From contig JANQGX010000086.1 of the NCBI GenBank assembly GCA_028282885.1, forward strand, positions 209,051 through 273,050: a stretch of DNA of 64,000 nucleotides. The letters are read 5' to 3'. The notes beneath the pieces were generated by a model. It was given only the letters and a program-made list of their open reading frames with translations, did no database searches and was not told where the DNA came from. The translations under genes were made by a program, and so were the position numbers. Positions 18,130 through 27,144 of this stretch are shown here, one piece after another. Numbering within the stretch: the first letter of the stretch is position 1; the number at the start of each line of letters is the position of its first letter. Origin of the DNA: SAR324 cluster bacterium (GTDB taxonomy: Bacteria > SAR324 > XYD2-FULL-50-16).

Positions 18130-18636
18130 ATGAAAACGATTGGAAAAAAGTGGAGCACCCTGCTCTTATCGGTACTGATCATCCTCTGCTTTTCAGGAAT
18201 GGCGACTGCTGAGGATTACAAGGCTAATTATCATGCCAAAGTGAAACAGAACAACGATACCATCGGTGTCATCGCCGGTGTTATTAACTATATCTGCCCC
18301 AAGCTGGTTCCGGATGCAGGGTCGATATGTAATCCGAAGGATCCGGTGGGCTCGGCGGTGGGAGTGCAAAAATACATGGAACAGAATTGGGATCCGGAAG
18401 AGGACGATATTGAAGATGCTGATCTTCCGAGGCTTCTCAACCTGGAAGCAGCCCTGCAATTCTGGGATGCAGTCGAGCAGTTCAAACTTCATTATCCCTA
18501 CAGGGCAGAAGCTGAAAAACTGGCCAAAGCAGGGAAATGGCAGGATGCATTCCTTAATGAAGAGATGGCTTTTCAGTACCTGGTAAAATGCGCCAGCAGG
18601 GGAATTTTTGCCAAGAAGATCGTTGACGGCGAATAA
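18130..18636 (+). CDS. Secreted protein of unknown function in the nos cluster
   Basis: 168 residues from ATG 18130, which has GGAAGG about 6 bases upstream; a TTG 36 bases earlier lacks a site. A signal peptide ends near GMATA-ED. The mature part is soluble and mainly helical, with four Cys: one in NYICPKL, one in SICNPKD and one in VKCASRG in the mature chain, plus one in the signal. An acidic patch PEEDDIEDAD lies near residue 100. No haem motif and no family I recognise. Its place between nosZ and the cytochromes, and hairpins on both sides, suggest a role with NosZ; that is inference. Confidence 0.8.
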   Translation: MKTIGKKWSTLLLSVLIILCFSGMATAEDYKANYHAKVKQNNDTIGVIAGVINYICPKLVPDAGSICNPKDPVGSAVGVQKYMEQNWDPEEDDIEDADLPRLLNLEAALQFWDAVEQFKLHYPYRAEAEKLAKAGKWQDAFLNEEMAFQYLVKCASRGIFAKKIVDGE

Positions 18637-18649
18637 ATCCCAAAAGAAA

Positions 18650-18677
18650 AAGGTGGTTTGATTTATCGAACCACCTT
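18650..18677 (+). ncRNA. Intercistronic stem-loop after the secreted nos protein
   Basis: AAGGTGGTT / AACCACCTT, a perfect 9-bp stem with a 10-nt loop, begins 14 bases after the stop at 18636. The flank on the 3' side is CCCGGAG, without U residues. The A-rich 5' flank would give a U-tract only on the minus strand, where no gene ends. It could attenuate expression of the downstream cytochrome and maturation genes or stabilise the nosZ transcript. Confidence 0.55.
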
Positions 18678-18862
18678 CCCGGAGTCATTGCTGGGAATCG
18701 ATATATCAAGCCATATTCATAACGATAGATAACTGTCAGAAACCCCGTATTTTGACTCAGCTTTTGCCTTCCTGAAATGAAGTCTGATCAGGACAGGTAA
18801 AACCTGGTTGAAAATACTGGAACTCGATTTAACTACCTTAACTGATAATTGAGGAGGCCCTT

Positions 18863-19468
18863 GTGAAAAGGAGATGTTTTTCCTTAGCTGCCGGCTTACT
18901 GCCGATATTGATTGCCTTTGCGTTTGTCAGTCTGTTTTCCGTTGGGGCACTTCACGCCCAGGATGCCGCGGAGTTGTTTGAAAAGCTAACCTGCCACACC
19001 TGTCACGGTGGAGAAGGCAGGGGCATGTTTCGCCAGGAAACCAAGGCTACCTACCGGTTGAAGACCAAACATCTGACATCCTTGAAAAATGCAGGTCACC
19101 CGAAGCCCATGCTCAGAAAGTTGCTTCCCTTAAGGAAGAACAAATACACATCTGAAAAGGATTTTCTGGATGCTGTAGAAAAAGCGGTGGGCAGAGACAA
19201 TATGCTGAAAATGAAAGTCCGGATTATCGAGCTGACAGCCAAGGTATTCTACAGAAAAGGGGATCCCATTCCGGGTTTTGAACTCTACCCAAAACTTGCG
19301 GGTAACAACAAGATTTATCTTTTTCGGCAAATGAGAGATATTCTGGCCGGCAAAAGAACCAATGGCAATACAGACGCCATGCGAGGTATCAGATCCTATC
19401 TTGATACAAACAATATTACTGACAAGGAATTGCTGATTATTGCTGATTATCTGTCCAAGATCAAATAG
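18863..19468 (+). CDS. Monohaem cytochrome c of the nos cluster (NosC-like)
   Basis: 201 residues with a GTG start after GAGGAGG. A signal peptide runs to LHAQ-DA. One haem motif CHTCH lies at about residue 43, immediately followed by GGEGRG as in class I cytochromes. The C-terminal part has LAGNNKIYLFRQMRDILAGK and a terminal IADYLSKIK helix. An unusual basic stretch of about 100 residues separates the haem motif from the C-terminal helix region. It is a likely electron carrier to NosZ, comparable in position to NosC1/NosC2 of clade II clusters; the equivalence is inferred. Confidence 0.82.
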   Translation: MKRRCFSLAAGLLPILIAFAFVSLFSVGALHAQDAAELFEKLTCHTCHGGEGRGMFRQETKATYRLKTKHLTSLKNAGHPKPMLRKLLPLRKNKYTSEKDFLDAVEKAVGRDNMLKMKVRIIELTAKVFYRKGDPIPGFELYPKLAGNNKIYLFRQMRDILAGKRTNGNTDAMRGIRSYLDTNNITDKELLIIADYLSKIK

Positions 19469-19508
19469 ACTGCTTTCAGCAGCCATTCAACCAAACCATG
19501 GAGAAAGA

Positions 19509-20450
19509 ATGATGAGATTTAAAGCATTTACTCAAAAAGTTGGTGTCCTGTTTCTGATTGGGATCTTCTTTGCTATCACCCCTCTTATTGGGGCTGGGGC
19601 AAATCAATGGGGAACAAAGGTGCAGGAAGCACTCGACGCTCTTAAAATAGACGGAGACCCTATCGACGGGGAAGATCTTTATGATATTTGTGCTGCCTGT
19701 CACCTGCCCACGGCCTGGGGAGACCCTGCCGGAACCTTTCCGCAACTGGCCGGTCAACATGCAACCGTGCTGATCAAACAGATTGCTGATATCAGGGCAG
19801 GAAACAGGGACAACCCCACCATGTTTCCCTTCGCTATCCAGATCGAAGGGGCACAGGATCTGGCTGATGTTTCCGCCTATATTCAGACATTGGAGATGAA
19901 TCCCAATCCGATTACCGGGCCCGGTGGCCCCTCTTTCATTCTCTCCAATCTCCGCAAGGATGTCTCTCCTTACTCGTTGGATACGGTTGAGAAAAAGGTC
20001 GGCAAGGAGGTTTTCAAAAAACTGAAAACCCTGGAAGAGCAGGAATTCAAAACCAAAGCCGATTTTATGGTTAAATTGAAATCCCTGTTAACCCCGGCCG
20101 AGCTGGAGAAAAACCGGGCAGACATCCTGACTCATGCAGACTGGACAACGGATTTAAACCTGGGTAAAAAACTGTACGAAAAAAACTGTGTAGAGTGCCA
20201 CGGTGACCATGGACAAGGTAGTTATAAGGACTACTATCCGGTAATCGCGGGTCAAACCTATTTATATCTGGTACGTCAGTTCAACTGGATTAAAATCGGA
20301 AAACGGAGAAATGCCAATCCCGATATGGTGAAGCAGATTAACGGATTTTCACAACTGGACATGAGAAGTGTCGTCGATTACGCGGGCCGATTTAAAATGC
20401 AGGAAGGAGACTGGAAGAAGATCAAGGTTGATGATGACGACGACTTTTAG
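19509..20450 (+). CDS. Dihaem cytochrome c of the nos cluster with an acidic C-terminal tail
   Basis: 313 residues from ATG 19509, preceded by GGAGAAAG. There is a signal peptide, then a first cytochrome domain with CAACH (about residue 62) and a second with CVECH (about residue 232). Each is followed by the class I pattern (QLAGQHATVLIKQI and IAGQTYLYLVRQF). The protein ends in KVDDDDDF, a pure Asp run. It is likely a periplasmic electron shuttle between ACIII and/or NosG-NosH and NosZ. It sits 40 bp after the monohaem cytochrome. Confidence 0.85.
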   Translation: MMRFKAFTQKVGVLFLIGIFFAITPLIGAGANQWGTKVQEALDALKIDGDPIDGEDLYDICAACHLPTAWGDPAGTFPQLAGQHATVLIKQIADIRAGNRDNPTMFPFAIQIEGAQDLADVSAYIQTLEMNPNPITGPGGPSFILSNLRKDVSPYSLDTVEKKVGKEVFKKLKTLEEQEFKTKADFMVKLKSLLTPAELEKNRADILTHADWTTDLNLGKKLYEKNCVECHGDHGQGSYKDYYPVIAGQTYLYLVRQFNWIKIGKRRNANPDMVKQINGFSQLDMRSVVDYAGRFKMQEGDWKKIKVDDDDDF

Positions 20451-20484
20451 AAAAATGCCCGGAACCACATAACAGAAAGGAAAA

Positions 20485-21294
20485 ATGAACGAATCAATTC
20501 AAAAACGAATTAAACTCAGCAAGATTTTAACCCTGTTTGCGATCCTGATACTGGTTTGTACTTATACGCTGAAACCGGTTTTTCAATACAGGGATCCCGT
20601 GGCCATAGACGAAGAGGATGAAATTGAAATCAATGAATCCTTTCAGCCGTTCGAATTCTTCATCCCGGCCGACACGGAGTGGTTTGAGCCCCAGATGGAT
20701 TACCTGGTGCCACTGATGGGTGAAAGAATATATGAATTCTACCCTGAGGGAATTTATGCCTACCTGATCGGCGCAAGGACAATGCCGGTTTGGAGAGTAT
20801 CCCTGGAGGCTCCCCAGTATCCAAGAGCTTCGTTTCCGGATGGCATACCGGTCTTTTTTCACATGACCGACTTTAGCGGTAAAACCAGTGAAATGAACAC
20901 TATTAATCACTATATCGGCATGGATCCTATGGAAGTCGGGGCTGTTTTTGTGAGAAAGCTGGTGCCATTTGTCTACCTGATTTTCCTGCTGATGCTGATC
21001 GGCTTTATTTTTTACAGTGGTCCCGGGTGGTGGGCGCTGGGCCTGATACCGGCGCTTTTTCCCTGGTATTACCTGTTTTTTTACAGCAAATGGTTATACT
21101 GGTTCGGGCACAATCTTCATGAGTTCGGCCAGTTTACCATAAAGCCTTTCATGCCGACAGTTTTTGGTGATGGCAAAGTTGCTCAATTTACCACTCATTC
21201 ATATCCAACCGTCGGATTTTATTTTCTGTTTGTCTATTTCCTGATTCTGATCTTCGCCGTGCTGATCAAAAGAAAGGCGTTAAAAGAGATGTGA
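20485..21294 (+). CDS. nosB: NosB-like polytopic membrane protein
   Basis: 269 residues. One N-terminal TM (residues 12-32) leads to a periplasmic domain of about 120 residues that starts very acidic (DEEDEIEINE). Four TM helices follow from about residue 155 to the end. Clade II nos clusters characteristically have a membrane protein of unknown function called NosB between nosZ and nosD; topology and position support that name but no motif proves it. AAGGA precedes the ATG. It overlaps nosD by 4 bases (GTGA). Confidence 0.6.
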   Translation: MNESIQKRIKLSKILTLFAILILVCTYTLKPVFQYRDPVAIDEEDEIEINESFQPFEFFIPADTEWFEPQMDYLVPLMGERIYEFYPEGIYAYLIGARTMPVWRVSLEAPQYPRASFPDGIPVFFHMTDFSGKTSEMNTINHYIGMDPMEVGAVFVRKLVPFVYLIFLLMLIGFIFYSGPGWWALGLIPALFPWYYLFFYSKWLYWFGHNLHEFGQFTIKPFMPTVFGDGKVAQFTTHSYPTVGFYFLFVYFLILIFAVLIKRKALKEM

Positions 21295-22814
21295 GACGGA
21301 TGATAAGGAAAGGTACCGTTTTTTGGGGATTCTGCCGATTACTGGGGTTGGTGGCGCTATTCACCTTTTCCGCGAGTGGTTATCTGTTTGCAACGCCGAC
21401 ACTCTCCGAGCTTATCGACCAGACACTGGCCGGCCAGGAAGTTCCACTGCAACCGGGCACGACTTATTACGGTCCGATCGTCATTAACAAATCAGTCATT
21501 CTGGACGGGAAAAACCGGGTGACAATAGATGGACAGGGAAAAAAAACAGTCATTGTATTGAAAGCGGATGGAGTAACCCTGAAAAACCTGGTTATCCGGA
21601 ATTCCGGAGACAGCCATGACAGGGTGGATGCTGCCATTCATGTGCGATCGTCCAATAATAAAATTCAGAACAATGTGGCACATGACACCTTGTTCGGATT
21701 TGATTTCCAGGAAGCTCACAATAACCTTATCACCGGAAATGATATCTCATCGAAAGATGTCCCTTTGGGCGTTCGTGGAGATGGAATCAGGGTCTGGGCC
21801 AGCCACAAGAATATCTTTCGTCACAACCGGATCCACGATTCTCGAGACATGGTTATCTGGTACTCCAATGATAACCTGATCGAGGAAAATGAGGGCTGGA
21901 ATAACCGGTACTCGCTGCACTTCATGTTTGCCGGTGGTAATCTTGTGCGAAAAAACAGATATCACCACAATGCCGTGGGTATTTTTCTCATGTACAGCAG
22001 GGAAGCAATTGTTGAAGAAAACGATATCCGCTACTCCACCGGCGGAACCGGTGTCGGCATAGGGCTGAAAGAGGCAGACAACATGATCATTCGCTTCAAT
22101 CAGATCATCTATTGCAAGGCGGGTATGTATTTCGATCTTTCCCCCTATCAGCCGGATGCCTACAATATTGTACAGGGCAATAGAATAGCCTTTAATATCT
22201 CCGGAATCGACTTCAATTCCGGACTTCCCAGGAATGTCTTCAAAGGCAATGCCTTTCTGGATAACCTGGAACTGATCAGGGTGCACGGGAATGGAGATGT
22301 CAAGAAAAGCATTTGGGAAGGAAACTACTATAGCGACTTTGAAGGATTCGACAGGAACAACGACGACATCGGCGATTCACCATATATCAACAGGGCATAC
22401 CTGGATGCTCTCTGGATGAACGATGACTGGATGAGACTGTTTTACGGATCCCCCGTGCTCAGCGTCATCAACCTGCTGGCCAAACTTGCACCCATATCCG
22501 AACCAAGGGAATTGATGGTTGATTCAAAGCCGATCTATTTTCCCACTTCATCGATCCTGACCTCTGCCGAAAACATTCACTTTGATCCGCCCAAAATCGA
22601 TCTGGATGACGATGATAGCGAATTTGAAGGGCTTGACTACGAAATGTCCGCAAGATTTCGCCAGGACGATGAAGACGACGATGAGGAAGAGGGCGACGAC
22701 GATATGCCCGCCTGGCTGGCTTCCGATGACGATGAGGATGAAGAGGATGAGGTACTTTTGGATGAGGACGTAAAACGGTCCTCCCAATATAACCGCTACT
22801 ACTATAAACAATGA
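21291..22814 (+). CDS. nosD: NosD, periplasmic beta-helix copper-site maturation protein with acidic tail
   Basis: 507 residues from GTG 21291; ATG 21300 is an alternative. The signal peptide is followed by right-handed beta-helix (CASH/NosD) repeats over about residues 45-370. These are rich in Asn/Gly turns such as NNLITGNDIS and HKNIFRHNRIHDS. NosD works with the NosFY ABC transporter and NosL to build the CuZ cluster of NosZ. Residues from about 436 onward form an extra tail dominated by Asp and Glu (DLDDDDSEFEG, DDEDDDEEEGDDD, DDDEDEEDE), ending in a Tyr-rich tip. I do not know such a tail from standard NosD. Overlaps nosB and nosF. Confidence 0.92.
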   Translation: MRRMIRKGTVFWGFCRLLGLVALFTFSASGYLFATPTLSELIDQTLAGQEVPLQPGTTYYGPIVINKSVILDGKNRVTIDGQGKKTVIVLKADGVTLKNLVIRNSGDSHDRVDAAIHVRSSNNKIQNNVAHDTLFGFDFQEAHNNLITGNDISSKDVPLGVRGDGIRVWASHKNIFRHNRIHDSRDMVIWYSNDNLIEENEGWNNRYSLHFMFAGGNLVRKNRYHHNAVGIFLMYSREAIVEENDIRYSTGGTGVGIGLKEADNMIIRFNQIIYCKAGMYFDLSPYQPDAYNIVQGNRIAFNISGIDFNSGLPRNVFKGNAFLDNLELIRVHGNGDVKKSIWEGNYYSDFEGFDRNNDDIGDSPYINRAYLDALWMNDDWMRLFYGSPVLSVINLLAKLAPISEPRELMVDSKPIYFPTSSILTSAENIHFDPPKIDLDDDDSEFEGLDYEMSARFRQDDEDDDEEEGDDDMPAWLASDDDEDEEDEVLLDEDVKRSSQYNRYYYKQ

Positions 22815-23659
22815 TTTCCATAGAAAACCTGACAAAGAAATTCGGTAAGGCTATCGTCCTGGATCGCCTTAATCTGAAGGTGGAAAAAGGAGAACGCATT
22901 GCGCTTATCGGTCAGAACGGAGCCGGGAAAACAACCTTAATCAGGGTTTTGCTTGGCCATTATCTGCATGAGGGCAGTGTTTCGGTTTTCGGATTTAATC
23001 CCAGGAAAAACAGGGTGGAAATACTCGACAGGATAGGGTTTGTACCACAGCTTCCGCCTCCTATTCAAATGACCGTCGAAGAGCTGGTCTCGTTTTCTGC
23101 CGCAACTTCCAGGATATCCACCCCGGAAAAAATCCATGACCATGCGGAAAATCTCGGTTTGGACATTGCCGAAAACAGTAAGAAGACCTTTCAAAAGCTC
23201 TCCGGCGGTATGAAACAGAAGCTGCTGATTTCACTGGCTCTGGCCCGTGAACCGGAAATTCTGGTTATGGATGAACCTGCAGCTAATCTTGACCCACAGG
23301 GGCGTCAGGCGTTTTTTCTCTACCTGACAAGGCATATGCAGAATACCACCATGCTGCTCAGCAGTCACAGGGTGGATGAGGTGATTAGTCTTATCACCCG
23401 GATAATAGAACTGGATTTTGGCAAAATCATGCGGGACGAGCTGGTAAATCCCCAAGAGTCCGCAGGTCAGATGCTTGATTGTAAGATCAGCTTTATCAAT
23501 CCTAACGATGCCACCGGCAGAGCAATGGAAAACTGGAATTTCCAAGCGATAAACGGCGGATTGGAGTTCGAGGGTCAGTTCATCGGAGCCGATAAACTCA
23601 GGTTTTTAACAGAACTGTCTCATTTTGCAAATAATATCAAAAAGTTAAAAATTGATTAA
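22811..23659 (+). CDS. nosF: NosF, ABC transporter ATP-binding subunit
   Basis: 282 residues. Walker A GQNGAGKTT (about 37-45), signature LSGGMKQK, Walker B ILVMDEPAANLD and the switch His in LSSHRVDE are all present. With NosY it forms the ABC transporter that, with NosD and NosL, assembles CuZ of nitrous oxide reductase. The start codon overlaps the nosD stop (ATGA). Confidence 0.93.
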   Translation: MISIENLTKKFGKAIVLDRLNLKVEKGERIALIGQNGAGKTTLIRVLLGHYLHEGSVSVFGFNPRKNRVEILDRIGFVPQLPPPIQMTVEELVSFSAATSRISTPEKIHDHAENLGLDIAENSKKTFQKLSGGMKQKLLISLALAREPEILVMDEPAANLDPQGRQAFFLYLTRHMQNTTMLLSSHRVDEVISLITRIIELDFGKIMRDELVNPQESAGQMLDCKISFINPNDATGRAMENWNFQAINGGLEFEGQFIGADKLRFLTELSHFANNIKKLKID

Positions 23660-23668
23660 AGCCTATCC

Positions 23669-24496
23669 ATGAAAACACTCATCCAGGTGGCAAAAGCCGA
23701 TTTGAGGGAATCCGTCAGGGCCAAATGGTTTCTGATTTACAGTCTTGTATTTGGAGGATCAATAGTTCTTCTCTTCGCCCTGCGTATTACGGAATCAAAA
23801 GTCCTTGGATTCACCGGGCTGAGCCGCCTTTTGATCACCTACATCCAGCTCTGTGTTGCTGTTCTTCCGATTCTGATCCTGGTCTCAACTGTCCGCAGTG
23901 TGGTTGGAGACAGGGAGTCAAATATACTGGAATACTTCTTGTCCATGCCCATTTCACTGGGCGCTTACTTCTGGGGGAAGATCATGTCGAAGTTCATCCT
24001 GATCTTTGTACCGATATTCCTGGCATTGATTGGCGCAATACTCTGGGGCACGATTAAAAGCCTGACTATTCCATGGAGCATCGCCGGATACTATTCTCTA
24101 TTGCTGGCGACCCTGTCCTGGTGTTTCCTCGGCATCGGCATGCTGATTTCTGCCGTTGTTAAACGGCAGGAATGGGGACTGGGTCTCTCCATTTTAATCT
24201 GGTTAGTTCTCTTGCTGTTCATCGACGTAATTCTAATTGGGTTAATGCTACAGCACAAAATTATTGAAGGGGTCATCGTCGGTATCTCCCTCTTGAATCC
24301 CATGATGGCTTTTCGAACCGGAGCCGTATTGCTATTCGATCCGGAATTGACAGCGATTGGACCTGCCTCATTTGTCATACTAGATGAAATGGGCCATAAC
24401 GGATTTCTGTCTTTCACACTGCTTTATCCGTTTTTTCTGGGTTGGCTGTTTGCCGGCCTGGGGTATCACAGGTTCAGGAAGGGTGATCTTTTTTAA
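23669..24496 (+). CDS. nosY: NosY, ABC transporter permease
   Basis: 275 residues, six TM helices, ABC-2 type permease. The cytoplasmic entry KADLRESVRAKWFL and the segment VGDRESNILEYFLSMPIS are characteristic of NosY. The C-terminus ends in YHRFRKGDLF. Partner of NosF, 9 bp downstream of it. Confidence 0.92.
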   Translation: MKTLIQVAKADLRESVRAKWFLIYSLVFGGSIVLLFALRITESKVLGFTGLSRLLITYIQLCVAVLPILILVSTVRSVVGDRESNILEYFLSMPISLGAYFWGKIMSKFILIFVPIFLALIGAILWGTIKSLTIPWSIAGYYSLLLATLSWCFLGIGMLISAVVKRQEWGLGLSILIWLVLLLFIDVILIGLMLQHKIIEGVIVGISLLNPMMAFRTGAVLLFDPELTAIGPASFVILDEMGHNGFLSFTLLYPFFLGWLFAGLGYHRFRKGDLF

Positions 24497-24512
24497 GGAA
24501 GTGTAAGTTAAA

Positions 24513-25031
24513 ATGATGTTTCACAGCAGGAGCACAAACCTGTTCAGATTCCGAATCAGGGGCTTAATAACAACTGGCTTGTTAATTATTGTCCTGGTTT
24601 CCTGTACGAATCGGAACGAAGAACAGCTACCCGTCGAAGTAAAATGGGATCGGGCCGTCTGTATCGATTGCAGAATGGCTATCAGTGATAATCGCTATGC
24701 TGCACAAGTGGTCGGTGTCGACGGAAAAGCCTATCTTTTTGATGATATTGGTTGTGCGATTTTGTGGTTGCAACGGCAGGAGGGCATGGATAAGGCCCGT
24801 ATCTGGGTAAATGATCGGGAGACGTCAGAGTGGATTGAAGCGAAAAAGGCAAACTGGATTTTTGGTGACGAACACACCCCCATGGGTTTCGGATTTGCAG
24901 CTACCCTTGAACCGGTCGACAATCCAATGAAATTCGAAACGGTTGTCAGGATGATGGTCATCGGTGATACGTTGGTAAACCGTTACCTGAAAAAACATCT
25001 CGAATCGCATAAAACTGAAAACCAGGAATAA
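24513..25031 (+). CDS. nosL: NosL, copper-chaperone lipoprotein (first of four NosL-family proteins)
   Basis: 172 residues, lipobox LVSC at about residue 31. The metal motif CIDCRM and the family pattern around AYLFDDIGCAILWL and PMGFGFAA identify NosL, which binds Cu(I) and delivers it for NosZ maturation. It is the canonical copy, adjacent to nosY. Two ATG codons stand in tandem at 24513/24516. Confidence 0.93.
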   Translation: MMFHSRSTNLFRFRIRGLITTGLLIIVLVSCTNRNEEQLPVEVKWDRAVCIDCRMAISDNRYAAQVVGVDGKAYLFDDIGCAILWLQRQEGMDKARIWVNDRETSEWIEAKKANWIFGDEHTPMGFGFAATLEPVDNPMKFETVVRMMVIGDTLVNRYLKKHLESHKTENQE

Positions 25032-25076
25032 TCGGAACTCATCGAGTTCACAACCAAGATATATTAACAGAATAGA

Positions 25077-26090
25077 ATGACAGAACAATCGGACAAAAAA
25101 CAGATGAACCGACGTCGGTTTATCAAAACATCAACTGCAGTCGTAATCGGCGGAACTGCATTGATCGGTTTTGCTTCGGTTCCGATTCTTAGGAGTAACA
25201 CTCCGATGCTAAGGCCACCCGGAGCTTTGGAGGAGGACAGGTTCCTCGCCTCTTGCATTAAATGTGGTCAATGCCTCCAGGTTTGCCCTCCCCAGGTGGT
25301 CGAGCTGGCCGGGATAGGAAAAGGATTTGCCGTCGGAACACCATTTATAACCCCAAGACAGGGAGGATGCATTCTTTGTGCAGGTTTGCCATGTGTACTG
25401 GCCTGTCCCACAGGATCACTAGATCATGCCCTTTCCGAAGGCAAGGATGCCAAAATGGGTCTGGCCGTCATTAAACACCCTGGCTCCTGCCTTGCCATCA
25501 ACGGTATCAATGATATTATCTTCCGGCTGGAAAACAGGCTGGCAGATAAAGCCAACGGAACAGGAAACCAATCGGAAGCGGAATTGTTGTCGGATATAGC
25601 CGAGCGACTGAACAATGCCGAAAATGCCAGCTTCCGTGAGAAGTTCTCCCTGACAGACCTGGAACCGGAATCCGTTTCCGGGCTGGCTGGAAATCTTTCC
25701 CGCCGGGACATAGAATGGCTTTTGAATTTTGCCAGGACAACCGAATTCAGTAGTATGGGATGCAGAATCTGTCTCGATAAATGTCCTATCAAAGATCAAA
25801 AAACCATCGAATTCGTTAAAAGAGAACCTTTGCTGAACCGAAGGCACGAAAAACAAGATGACGATGATGATCATGAGTATAAACAAGGTAATCACAACGA
25901 AAAACGCAGGCATGGTCATGGACGCGGTCATGGTCGAGGATACGGGCGCCGACGTGCACATCGAATGAGTCTGAATCACGATAATGAGTATTGGCCTGTT
26001 GTGCAGTCGTCCTGTGTTGGTTGCGGTGTATGTGAAGAAAAATGCCCCACCCCCGTGGCTTCAATCCAGATAGTCCCGAGATTGGAATGA
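25077..26090 (+). CDS. nosG: NosG/NapG-like Tat-exported ferredoxin with a low-complexity insertion
   Basis: 337 residues, longer than usual NapG/NosG. The twin-arginine signal NRRRFIKTS opens at about residue 10. Cluster motifs in order: CIKCGQCLQVCP, CILCAGLPCVLACP, CRICLDKCP (one Cys fewer than standard) and CVGCGVCEEKCP. Two additions stand out: about 85 helical residues between motifs 2 and 3, and from residue 261 a tract of five Asp followed by His/Arg/Gly repeats (GHGRGHGRGYGRRR) before motif 4. With NosH it is proposed to carry electrons from menaquinol to periplasmic cytochromes for NosZ. Possible alternative start at ATG 25104. Confidence 0.85.
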   Translation: MTEQSDKKQMNRRRFIKTSTAVVIGGTALIGFASVPILRSNTPMLRPPGALEEDRFLASCIKCGQCLQVCPPQVVELAGIGKGFAVGTPFITPRQGGCILCAGLPCVLACPTGSLDHALSEGKDAKMGLAVIKHPGSCLAINGINDIIFRLENRLADKANGTGNQSEAELLSDIAERLNNAENASFREKFSLTDLEPESVSGLAGNLSRRDIEWLLNFARTTEFSSMGCRICLDKCPIKDQKTIEFVKREPLLNRRHEKQDDDDDHEYKQGNHNEKRRHGHGRGHGRGYGRRRAHRMSLNHDNEYWPVVQSSCVGCGVCEEKCPTPVASIQIVPRLE

Positions 26091-26104
26091 AAGGAGGGTG
26101 CGGC

Positions 26105-27037
26105 ATGAAAAAGAGACAGCAACAGGACAGAACCGTGAATGCGGCAGTCAAGAATACCAACGAGAATAGATCAGGTGTTAAGACCTTCAAGGGTCCCGGC
26201 CTGAGAAAAGAAAACATCCCCAACCCCAAACATAAGCGAAATAAGTGGCGAAATATCCGATGGGCCATATTGCTGTTTTTTAATGTTCTGTTTTTCGCTT
26301 CCTTCTATTTTGATATTCAAGTGCTGGAAGGCAGCCTGAGTGCTTCTCGTTTGCTGGGTTTTCACCTGATCGATCCTTTCGCCGCCATTCAGGTCATTCT
26401 TTCAAGCAGGATTCTCATGGTAAACTTGGTGATCGGCACGGTCACCGTATTTATCATCTATATAGTTCTCGGTGGCAGAACTTTCTGTTCGTGGGTTTGC
26501 CCTTATCATTGGCTGGCGGAACTTGGCGAGAAGATCAACCTGTTCCTGAAAAAAAGAAAAATTGTCAGGAGTCACTCCTTTGATCGTAAATTCAGGTATT
26601 TGTTCTACGCCCTTTTTCTGATTTTGGCCCTGATTACCGGGTTTACGGTTTTCGAAACCATAAATCCCGTTTCGGCAATCAGTCGATCGATTGTTTATGG
26701 CCCATCACTGTTACTGATCTGGGTGGTTGCCCTGCTGGTTTTTGAGATCCTATATAGTCGCAGGGCCTGGTGCCGTTATTTCTGCCCTGTGGGGGTATCA
26801 TATCAGCTAATCGGTCTTTTGGCCCCATTGCGGGTGAAATGGAACAAAGAGAATTGCTCCAATTGCAAACGCTGCCAGAATGTCTGTCTGGTGCCCCATG
26901 TATTAAAGGATTCGGTAAACAAGGGCACAAAAGAGTATGTTGATTCGGGTGCCTGTACTCGTTGTGGCCTTTGTATCGACATTTGTGATGATGAGGCGCT
27001 GGAGTTCAGCCTGAAGTACCTGGACAAAATCATATAA
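26105..27037 (+). CDS. nosH: NosH/NapH-like membrane iron-sulfur protein
   Basis: 310 residues from ATG 26105, chosen because AAAGGAGGG lies 7 bases upstream; upstream in-frame ATG codons overlap nosG. Four or five TM helices are present, a FCSWVCPYHWLAE motif and the matching WCRYFCPVG motif on the cytoplasmic side, then two 4Fe-4S motifs (CSNCKRCQNVC and CTRCGLCIDIC). It is a quinol dehydrogenase membrane component that should donate electrons to NosG. The basic N-terminal extension of about 45 residues is cytoplasmic. Confidence 0.88.
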   Translation: MKKRQQQDRTVNAAVKNTNENRSGVKTFKGPGLRKENIPNPKHKRNKWRNIRWAILLFFNVLFFASFYFDIQVLEGSLSASRLLGFHLIDPFAAIQVILSSRILMVNLVIGTVTVFIIYIVLGGRTFCSWVCPYHWLAELGEKINLFLKKRKIVRSHSFDRKFRYLFYALFLILALITGFTVFETINPVSAISRSIVYGPSLLLIWVVALLVFEILYSRRAWCRYFCPVGVSYQLIGLLAPLRVKWNKENCSNCKRCQNVCLVPHVLKDSVNKGTKEYVDSGACTRCGLCIDICDDEALEFSLKYLDKII

Positions 27038-27144
27038 ACCGGTGAGAAGGCAAATAATTACAATTAGCTGTTCGTCCCGACAACGCTTTGCTTCACGTTC
27101 ATGGCGATATAAACCTGGATTTTGAGACTATGAAAGGATTTCCA

